This document shows positions 1 through 8,455 of a DNA stretch of 49,204 bases, piece after piece. Location of the stretch: positions 1 to 49,204 of the forward strand of contig NZ_JAFELM010000009.1 of assembly GCF_016890225.1 (NCBI RefSeq), read 5' to 3'. Every line of letters starts with the position of its first letter. The first letter of the stretch is position 1. Under the pieces are notes generated by a model. The model was not told the DNA's origin. It saw only the letters and a program-made list of their open reading frames with translations, and did not search any database. The stretch is from Bacillus suaedaesalsae. Lineage in GTDB: Bacteria > Bacillota > Bacilli > Bacillales > SA4. A program made the position numbers and the translations under genes.

Positions 1-3000
1 GGATTGTTATGCGCGTAGCTATAACCATTCAAGCTTGCTGGAATATCACTCCAACCACCAAACGTATCCTCAGTGATAAAACGCCCTTCATTCGGACTAT
101 ACCATCTTGCACTGAAGTCTATCAAGCTAGCTTTTGCGTCGTAGGACTTTCCAGTGAAACCAACTGCGTTGTATGGTGCTGCCATATGCGTAAATAGGTT
201 TCCAAATGCATCATAACGGTATTTCGTGATTTGTTCACCAATTCGGTCGGATACATCCATAATGTTTCCTTGCGCATCTTGGTGGTAGTACAGTAATCCA
301 CCACGTGTACGGATGTTGCCTTCATAGCCTTCTTGTTTACGGCCATGGTAGCCAAACATCTTACGGGCGATGACTTGATCATTACCCATGTAGTACTGGG
401 CTAATGGTTGTCCGTTTTCACCGTATTCCTTGAATACGTTCATGCCATCGTACATATATTGGGTGGTTTCAGTGTATAATGCTTCTCCGAACTTTTTCTT
501 CAGTCCGTTCTTTTCACCGTTCCCATTTTCTAATGCATGTTCAGGGCCTTTTCCTTTTCCAGGTAGGTTTACATCATAGTAAGATTGTTCACGGCTTACT
601 TTTCGGCCTAATGCATCGTACTTGAATTCCACTTGCGATCCGTCTGGGTAGTAGACACCTTTTAGACGGTTGTCTGTGGTGTAGTCGTATTTGACGAATC
701 CTTCTTTTGTTTCTTTTTGGACAAGGTTTCCGTTCGCATCGTAGTAGAAGTGATCGTTTCCTTCTTGTACAAGTTCATTGTTTTCATTGTAGACGTAGTT
801 TGTTTCTTTTCCGTCCTCAACCTGTTTGGTACGGTTTCCAACTTTGTCATAACTGTAAGTTACTTGATGAATTGGATCCTTGAAGTAATCTGGTACCTCT
901 GGGAATTCCTTTGGACCTTCTTGATAGAACTCTGTCCATGTTTTTGGACCTTTTCCGTTACCATGGTAACGTTCTTCTTTGCCCTTACCATTGTTTGGCT
1001 TATCTTCTGGTTTACCAGTCTCTTTGTCTGGTTTGCCTTTTTCCCCATCAGAAGGTTTGCCTGTATCCTTGTTGTCTGGCTTACCTTTTTCTTTCTCTGA
1101 ATCAGCTGGCTTTTCAGATTGATCAGGCTTTCCAGTCGGTTTATCTTCAGGTTTGCCTAGTGCTGAATACTCCTGTACAACCATGGCATTAGCCTTTGAT
1201 CCACCAAAGAATTCCGCTATGGAGTTCCAAACTCCTTTAAAGAAGTTTACAACTGCTTCAACTGCAGCATTGAAAGTTTTGGCAATTGACGAAATGAATC
1301 CACCTTTTTCTTCGGATTTCTTGTCTTCCTTTTCAGCCTTGGTTTCTTTATCTGCCGAACTTCCCTTTGCTTCCTCTAATACTTCATCATCTTCTACAGT
1401 TTCTGTCTCAGAAACAGCTTCATTTTCATTAGTAGATGTTTTCTTAGAGCCTGTCACCAACGTTTTCACACGATTAAAGAATGAATCTTCATTAGAATCA
1501 CTTGATTCTGTTTCAGCCTTATTTTCTTTCTTGTTGTTCGGTGGTGTGTAAGAAGCATTTCGAATGCCTTCGATTTTCTCCTTTGGATACGTTGCTTTCG
1601 TTAGACGAGATAGCTCATCGTATTCAAAGGTCGTTTTAGCTCCGTCTTCTTCCACTTGAGTCAGTCTGTTTCCTAGATTATCGTATGTGTAATCAAATGA
1701 TACATTTACACGATCTCCGTCACCCTTGTGTTTAATAGAAGTAACTTGATCCTTTTCATCGTAAGAATACGTCGTTTTCACTCCGTTAGAACGATTTACT
1801 TCTGCTAATTGTCCATCAGGCTTATATGAGAAAGAGGTAATGTATTCATCTGGATCTGTTAGTGACGTCATTTCATTTCGTTCGTTGTATGAATAAGAAA
1901 TGATGCGGTCTTCTGGATCCTTAATTTGTGTACGATTCCCTTCTGCGTCATACGTAAACTGAGTCGTTTTTCCGAGCTTCTTATTCGTGATGGACGTTAC
2001 TTGGCTTAGCGCATCATACGTATAGACTTCAGTAGTGGCAGCACTTGCTGCCTTCGTCATGTTACCTAATGCGTCGTATTCATAAGCATGTTGTTCGTTT
2101 CCTAAGTTCACACCCGTTAATTCTTGGCGCTTGTTGTACGTATAAGAAATCGTTTGACCCTTTGGATCTACTTCTTTTGACAGATTTCCTACTTTGTCAT
2201 AGTAGTATGAACGAGTTTCCCCAAGCGCGTTGATTTCTTTAATTAGTTGTCCCACTGAATCGTACTGCCATTCAGTAGGATTTCCATTGGCATCCACTGT
2301 TTTGGTTAACTGACCTAACTTGTCAAATAAATGAGTGGTCTTGTTTCCAATCGAATCCGTAATAGATGTCATGTTCCCTACTGCATCATAGCCGTAGTCT
2401 GTTACATGACTGTTTGCATCCTTCTTGCTAATCATGTTACCTAGTTCGTCATAAGCATAGGTTGTTGTGTAACCCTTCGGATCAATTTCCTTCGTTAGAC
2501 GAGATAATGCATCGTATTCATAAGAAGTTACATGCTTTTCTTGGTTGTTAATTTTCGTTACATTTCCAACTAAGTCATAACCATACGAAATACTGTATCC
2601 TAATGGATCCGTTACTTTTGTCACGTTACCCATTGAATCATAGGCCATTGATGTGACAAATCCTCGCTTGTCTTTTACAGATTGAATGTTTCCTAGCTTT
2701 GTATAGGTAAAGCTAGTTGAATTCTTCAACGGGTCAAGCATTTCTGTCAGTTGGTCGTTTAAGTCGTACTTATACTCCCACTTCTGATTCTTTTGATCCG
2801 TATAGCTCGTCATATTCCCTGCTGCATCATAAGCCATGCTTGTTTTATAGCCTTCTTGATCCACCATTTCGAGAATATTTCCAACCTTATCATAAGATAC
2901 CTTTGTCACATTCCCTATTGGGTCTGTTACTTGTGTTAGACGTTGCAATTTATCATATTGATAGTTTGTGATTTCACCTAAAGGGTTTTTACTTGTTTCT

Positions 3001-6000
3001 AGTAACCCTGCTTTAGTGTACGTATATTCTGTTTTCTTTAGTAACGCATTGATTTCACCTGTTAACTCACCAGCTAGATTGTATTCATATTGAGTAGTTG
3101 CACCATCTTTATCAATGATGGAAGTTAATTGATTCAATGCATCATAGCCATATTGCACTTTTTGGCCTTTTGGATCTATTTCTTCTTTTAGTCGTTGTAA
3201 CTTGTCATACACAAAGCTTGTTGTGTAGCCTTTTGCATCCTTAACAGAGGTTACCTGACCAAATGCATCATACCCATATTCCGTGGCATTTCCTTTTGGA
3301 TCAATTACCTTGTGAAGCTGCTGTTTATCCGTATAAAGATACGTATAAGTGGCTTCATTCGGCATTTTTACCGTTACGGATTTTCCAGCTAAATCGTACT
3401 CATACGTCGTTGCTTTTCCTTCTTCATTGACATATTTCGTTAATCTACCTAACTTGTCGTACTCGAACGAGGATTCATGCTTTAATGGATTGATGATTTT
3501 TTTCATCTGTCCTAATGAATCATAGCTGAATTCATATGTCGCATTTCTTGCATTTGTCACAGATGTCATGAATCCTAAACCGTTATAGGAATAAGTTGTA
3601 GCATGTCCATTTGTATCTATTTCTTTTACAAGCTGACCAATATCATCATATTCATACTTCGTTTCTTGTAATAAAGGATCTACAACCTTCACTAATTGAC
3701 CGACATTATTATAGGAATATTGCGTCTCATTCAGTAAAGGATCAATCACTTTCACTACTTGCTGTAAGTCATCGTACTCGAACTTTGTTTCGCGTTCAAG
3801 AGGATCGATGGTTTTCGTTACATTACCAAATACATTGTACTGATAGGAAGTGACGGCCCCTTTTGGATCTTTTACGGATAAAACACGTCCCATTTTGTCA
3901 TTTGTCATGATGAATGTTTTTCCATCTGCATTTGTTACTGCATCCGCAAAACCATTTGCATCATAAGAGTACGACGTATGAAGCTCTCCGTTTAAGAAAA
4001 CCTTTTCTGTCTGTCCATCTGCATTGTATTGATACCTCCACGTTCCATAAGGTGTGACCGTTTTTGTAGGACGATTTAATACATCATACTCATAGGATTC
4101 ATTATCCACCATTGGACCCGATTGGGAAGCTAAGCGCCCTAGGTCATCGTACGTATACGTAATCGTAGCCCCAGATGGTCCTTGAATCTTATCTACCTGT
4201 CCTCTTGCATTATATGAATAAGTAGTTACGGCTCCATTCGGTTCTTCCTTTGAAGTCACTTGTCCTTTTGAATTATACCCGAATGAATATACAGCTCCAT
4301 TTGGTAAACTAGTGGATACTAATCTACCTTTACCATCATAGTTATACGTAATCGTTTGGTTCTTAGCATCCTTAACCGTTTTTATTCGATTTCCTGCATC
4401 ATACGTGTAAGATGTCGTTGTGTTATCAGGAAGTGTCACGATTTTTAGGCGACCAGCTTTATCGTAATCATAGTTAGTTGTTTCACTTTTAGCATTTGTT
4501 ACTGTATCAAGCTGTCCATAGGAATCATACGTAAATTTAGTAATTTTGTTATCAATACCTTTTACTTGTAAAGCTAATCCCCTTGAATCATTTGTGAATT
4601 CTTCTTTTTCTCCTAACGGATATTCACTTGAAAGAAGATTCCCCTTTGCATCATAGTTATGCTTCCAAACACGTCCTTCTCCATCCGTAATGGTTGTAGG
4701 AAGCTGGTGTTCTGGATGATAAGTAACCCTGGATGTCACTCCTAGAGAGGACTGCTCAAGTGTAACGTTATCGTTTGCATCATATTGAATCGAAATCGTC
4801 TCTTTTGCATTAATAATTTTCGAGAGACGTTTTTCGCCATCATATTCATACGTATACGTATTATTTAACGCATCTACCTTCTTCGTGACATTAAAGTCAC
4901 CATTGTACCAATAAGTAGTCGCCTTCCCTAATGCATCCTTTTCTGTAACTTTACTCTCTTCATAAATATAGTTATTTAGTAGAGTACCTTCATGATGAAT
5001 ACTTGTAACTTTCTCTCCTGAATAACCATATGTTTTCGTTCCAGTTGTAGAATGAGATATAGTAAGGATTCGGTGATTACTATCATACGTAAAGGATTCA
5101 GTCGTTCCATCTGGATAGGTTACTTTTCGTAGTTCTTTGTTTTCATATGAATAGCTTGTCACTCGACCAATTGAGTCTGTCATGGAAGAGATAAGATCGC
5201 CATTGTAACTAAATGAAACAGTACGCCCGTCCTGGATTTTAATTTCTGTTAAACGTCCTGCGGAGTCATAAGAAAGTGTCATTCGATCGCCTTTCTTATT
5301 TTCAACTGCAATCAGCTTTCCTGCTACAGGATCAGCGTTTTCACGCCATGGAGCTTTATACCCCTTGAAAATGTATGTCATCCCATGTGGGTGCGTAATT
5401 CGATACTCATCCTTTGACACACGAGCAAGTGATGATTTTGCTTCTCCCTCTGTTGTATAGCTTCCTTGATCAAGTGGATAATAAATCGCTGTATCCTCGT
5501 CATATTCATCAACAAGTAAACTTTCATCCTTCTTATGGAAAGTATAGTTGACTTGTGACCCATCAGATTTGAATTCTGCAATATTGAAATCGGCAAACAT
5601 TTGAATCGAATGCTCATACGGAAAACTCCATCCATAGCCAAATGGTGAGAGCTTTTCCTTTTGAGAGGTCTTATATAGACGCTGAGCTGTAATTGGGAAC
5701 CCGTAAGAAGGAAGAACAAAATCATTCCTCTGCAGGAGAAGCTCTCCTTTTGGAAGCTCTACTGGGGATTCCTGAGACGGATTTTCAACTGGAAGTTGTC
5801 CAGATTGATTACCTATTAAGCTAGGAATCTCGGGTTCACCTTGAGCAGCTCCTTGGTTTTGTAATCCTAAAAAGTTTTGAGATTGGTTTGGTACTGCTCC
5901 TGGCTGTGGTAACCACTCCTCTAAAAGGGGATCCAAAAACAGTTCTGGTGTTGCTGCCTGTACTTTATTTGCAAACCCTGGTAGTACAGAACTTCCGATT

Positions 6001-6053
6001 AATAAAAAGATTAATAGATAAATAATTGCTTTGTTAAAACGAAACCTAGACAA
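1..6053 (-). CDS. Giant secreted RHS/YD-repeat protein (WapA-like), 3' end outside window
   Basis: Open in one frame from the TTG at 6051-6053 to the left edge, at least 2017 codons. The TTG follows an AAAGGAG ribosome binding site by 9 bases and begins a signal peptide (SRFRFNKAIIYLLIFLLIG, then a likely cut after VQA). Residues about 110-260 are an RHS N-terminal module (FVLPSYGFPITAQRLY, SPFGYGWSF). Dozens of YD repeats of the type YDxxGNVTKVxDPLG follow. A charged, repeat-free insert lies at about 880-1565. After more YD repeats comes the RHS core signature (ARWYSPNEGRFITEDTFGG) near position 80, just before the left edge. In this family the core is followed by a variable, often toxic tip and an immunity gene, both outside the window. 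Such proteins form a hollow shell that carries the tip, and B. subtilis WapA acts in contact-dependent killing. No cell-wall anchor is visible in the part seen. A c-di-GMP riboswitch lies upstream. The family is sure; a toxin role is inference. Confidence 0.9.
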   Translation of the reverse strand, partial: MSRFRFNKAIIYLLIFLLIGSSVLPGFANKVQAATPELFLDPLLEEWLPQPGAVPNQSQNFLGLQNQGAAQGEPEIPSLIGNQSGQLPVENPSQESPVELPKGELLLQRNDFVLPSYGFPITAQRLYKTSQKEKLSPFGYGWSFPYEHSIQMFADFNIAEFKSDGSQVNYTFHKKDESLLVDEYDEDTAIYYPLDQGSYTTEGEAKSSLARVSKDEYRITHPHGMTYIFKGYKAPWRENADPVAGKLIAVENKKGDRMTLSYDSAGRLTEIKIQDGRTVSFSYNGDLISSMTDSIGRVTSYSYENKELRKVTYPDGTTESFTYDSNHRILTISHSTTGTKTYGYSGEKVTSIHHEGTLLNNYIYEESKVTEKDALGKATTYWYNGDFNVTKKVDALNNTYTYEYDGEKRLSKIINAKETISIQYDANDNVTLEQSSLGVTSRVTYHPEHQLPTTITDGEGRVWKHNYDAKGNLLSSEYPLGEKEEFTNDSRGLALQVKGIDNKITKFTYDSYGQLDTVTNAKSETTNYDYDKAGRLKIVTLPDNTTTSYTYDAGNRIKTVKDAKNQTITYNYDGKGRLVSTSLPNGAVYSFGYNSKGQVTSKEEPNGAVTTYSYNARGQVDKIQGPSGATITYTYDDLGRLASQSGPMVDNESYEYDVLNRPTKTVTPYGTWRYQYNADGQTEKVFLNGELHTSYSYDANGFADAVTNADGKTFIMTNDKMGRVLSVKDPKGAVTSYQYNVFGNVTKTIDPLERETKFEYDDLQQVVKVIDPLLNETQYSYNNVGQLVKVVDPLLQETKYEYDDIGQLVKEIDTNGHATTYSYNGLGFMTSVTNARNATYEFSYDSLGQMKKIINPLKHESSFEYDKLGRLTKYVNEEGKATTYEYDLAGKSVTVKMPNEATYTYLYTDKQQLHKVIDPKGNATEYGYDAFGQVTSVKDAKGYTTSFVYDKLQRLKEEIDPKGQKVQYGYDALNQLTSIIDKDGATTQYEYNLAGELTGEINALLKKTEYTYTKAGLLETSKNPLGEITNYQYDKLQRLTQVTDPIGNVTKVSYDKVGNILEMVDQEGYKTSMAYDAAGNMTSYTDQKNQKWEYKYDLNDQLTEMLDPLKNSTSFTYTKLGNIQSVKDKRGFVTSMAYDSMGNVTKVTDPLGYSISYGYDLVGNVTKINNQEKHVTSYEYDALSRLTKEIDPKGYTTTYAYDELGNMISKKDANSHVTDYGYDAVGNMTSITDSIGNKTTHLFDKLGQLTKTVDANGNPTEWQYDSVGQLIKEINALGETRSYYYDKVGNLSKEVDPKGQTISYTYNKRQELTGVNLGNEQHAYEYDALGNMTKAASAATTEVYTYDALSQVTSITNKKLGKTTQFTYDAEGNRTQIKDPEDRIISYSYNERNEMTSLTDPDEYITSFSYKPDGQLAEVNRSNGVKTTYSYDEKDQVTSIKHKGDGDRVNVSFDYTYDNLGNRLTQVEEDGAKTTFEYDELSRLTKATYPKEKIEGIRNASYTPPNNKKENKAETESSDSNEDSFFNRVKTLVTGSKKTSTNENEAVSETETVEDDEVLEEAKGSSADKETKAEKEDKKSEEKGGFISSIAKTFNAAVEAVVNFFKGVWNSIAEFFGGSKANAMVVQEYSALGKPEDKPTGKPDQSEKPADSEKEKGKPDNKDTGKPSDGEKGKPDKETGKPEDKPNNGKGKEERYHGNGKGPKTWTEFYQEGPKEFPEVPDYFKDPIHQVTYSYDKVGNRTKQVEDGKETNYVYNENNELVQEGNDHFYYDANGNLVQKETKEGFVKYDYTTDNRLKGVYYPDGSQVEFKYDALGRKVSREQSYYDVNLPGKGKGPEHALENGNGEKNGLKKKFGEALYTETTQYMYDGMNVFKEYGENGQPLAQYYMGNDQVIARKMFGYHGRKQEGYEGNIRTRGGLLYYHQDAQGNIMDVSDRIGEQITKYRYDAFGNLFTHMAAPYNAVGFTGKSYDAKASLIDFSARWYSPNEGRFITEDTFGGWSDIPASLNGYSYAHNN
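880..1565 (-). other. Charged low-complexity insert inside the RHS repeats
   Basis: This part of the RHS gene contains no YD repeats. In protein order it holds an acidic Ser/Glu/Lys-rich stretch, a hydrophobic/amphipathic segment (ISSIAKTFNAAVEAVVNFF, then KGVWNSIAEFF), and a Gly-Lys-Pro-Asp linker made of GKPDxxxGKPxD units ending in NGKGK and GNGKGPKTW. YD repeats resume at about 870. It is in frame and intact, so it is a real domain or linker and not a frameshift. Function unknown. Confidence 0.75.
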
Positions 6054-6087
6054 AAATAAAAACTCCTTTCCCTCAACGATTAAAAAC

Positions 6088-6106
6088 TGACCTCGGTAAA
6101 AAGTCA
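6088..6106 (-). terminator. Hairpin plus T-run in the leader of the RHS gene
   Basis: On the minus strand TGACTTT and GAGGTCA (two G-U pairs) can form a 7-bp stem followed by GTTTTTAA. It lies between the c-di-GMP aptamer and the TTG start, so it could be the expression platform. It is weaker than the terminators of the other two riboswitches. Confidence 0.5.
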
Positions 6107-6145
6107 TAGCTTTGTTGACAGAAAGGAGCTTCCAAATATTCTCAT

Positions 6146-6237
6146 CAATTCGGCAACCCAGCCGTCTTCGCATTTCTATGCATTAGACCCGAGGCTTTGC
6201 GTCCCCGACTTTCGACCGGGTTTGCTAGTATCGTTGA
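6146..6237 (-). promoter_or_regulatory. c-di-GMP-I (GEMM-I) riboswitch aptamer upstream of the RHS gene
   Basis: Read on the minus strand, the segment has the class I order: AGCAAACC, a hairpin closed by a GAAA tetraloop (CCGGTCGAAAGTCGG), the core GACGCAAAGCC, the receptor CGGGTCTAATGCAT, a second hairpin (GCATAGAAATGC), and GGCTGGGTTGCC. The outer P1 helix can form between ATCAACG near 6237 and CG-AATTGAT near 6147. The first downstream gene is the giant RHS protein. Downstream, CTCCTTTC (6128 to 6121) is fully complementary to the Shine-Dalgarno GAAAGGAG (6070 to 6063), so control could be translational as well as by termination. Whether c-di-GMP turns the gene on or off is not evident. 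Confidence 0.93.
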
Positions 6238-6372
6238 TCTATTTAATTAATTAGTAATAAGACTATTAGACTACTTCATAAGTTTACAAATTTCGCCATT
6301 AACCTGCAATAACTTTCAAAATATTACAACTAAATTGAGCATAATTACCTAACTTCGTTATTTGAAAACATG

Positions 6373-6400
6373 ACAAAAGGAGGATGTTATATCCTCCTTT
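6373..6400 (-). terminator. Terminator after glpK
   Basis: Perfect inverted repeat AAAAGGAGGAT / ATCCTCCTTTT with a short loop, starting about 20 bases beyond the glpK stop. Both flanks are suitable for intrinsic termination. It separates glpK from the RHS transcript. Confidence 0.85.
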
Positions 6401-6421
6401 TCCCAAATAATTCGCTTACTT

Positions 6422-7927
<1,506 letters not shown>

Positions 7928-8190
7928 CTATTTCTCTTATCTCTATTACATGTGAAGAAAACTACTCTCGTCAAGTTTTTCTATTCCTTTAAATTTTGTT
8001 ATGATGTTAGTTGAATGAGAATGAATTGAAGGTCATATTGCGAAAAGGTGCCAATAAACAAGAGTCTATATGCACGTAGAAAGAGAGTTTAAGTAATTTT
8101 CTAACGGGTAGGTACAAACAATCTAAAAGAAGTATGTTTCTAATTTTTTGTAGTGATACGTAAAAAATCAGTTCGTTCCATTTCGCTCCA

Positions 8191-8283
8191 GACACTTGCT
8201 TTCCGCGGGGAGGAAGCTGAGCCGCCTCGTCTTCGCCTGCGGGGTCTCAGCCTTTCCTCTACTTCCCGCAGGAGTCAAGTGTC
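8191..8283. repeat. Palindromic intergenic repeat, copy 1
   Basis: Nested inverted repeat: outer arms GACACTTG / CAAGTGTC, inner arms GCTGAG / CTCAGC, with CTTTCCGCGGGG, CCGCCTCGTC and TCCCGCAGGAGTC along it. A second copy with the same internal words is at 35652-35784. It is much more GC-rich than its surroundings and lies between genes. Elements of this kind are scattered in Bacillaceae genomes. No coding content. Confidence 0.8.
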
Positions 8284-8354
8284 CTCCACTCCATTCCACT
8301 TAGTTATTTAACTTAAAGCTCTAACACATAGGTTTTAACAACAAAAATAAAAAA

Positions 8355-8378
8355 CGTGAATTCGTATATGAATTCACG
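8355..8378 (-). terminator. Terminator after the GGDEF-EAL gene
   Basis: CGTGAATTC / GAATTCACG perfect 9-bp stem with a 6-base loop. On the minus strand it is followed by TTTTTTATTTTTG. It ends the leftward transcript from the c-di-GMP enzyme gene. Confidence 0.85.
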
Positions 8379-8455
8379 CTGAAAATCTTATTGTGATTTA
8401 CGTTTTGCACCTCGAATTGGAATCAGTTAGAAATTCTCCTAATTTGTTACATAAA

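Noticed and set aside
717-1551. Plus-strand open frames inside the RHS gene (717-1100, 911-1192, 1153-1551) with membrane-like composition
   Set aside because: They are antisense to the intact RHS frame; their hydrophobic look comes from reading Lys/Glu/Asp codons backwards.
8007-8195. Small gene of 62 codons between glpK and the GGDEF-EAL gene
   Set aside because: No ribosome binding site, no recognisable protein features, and it runs into the palindromic repeat.
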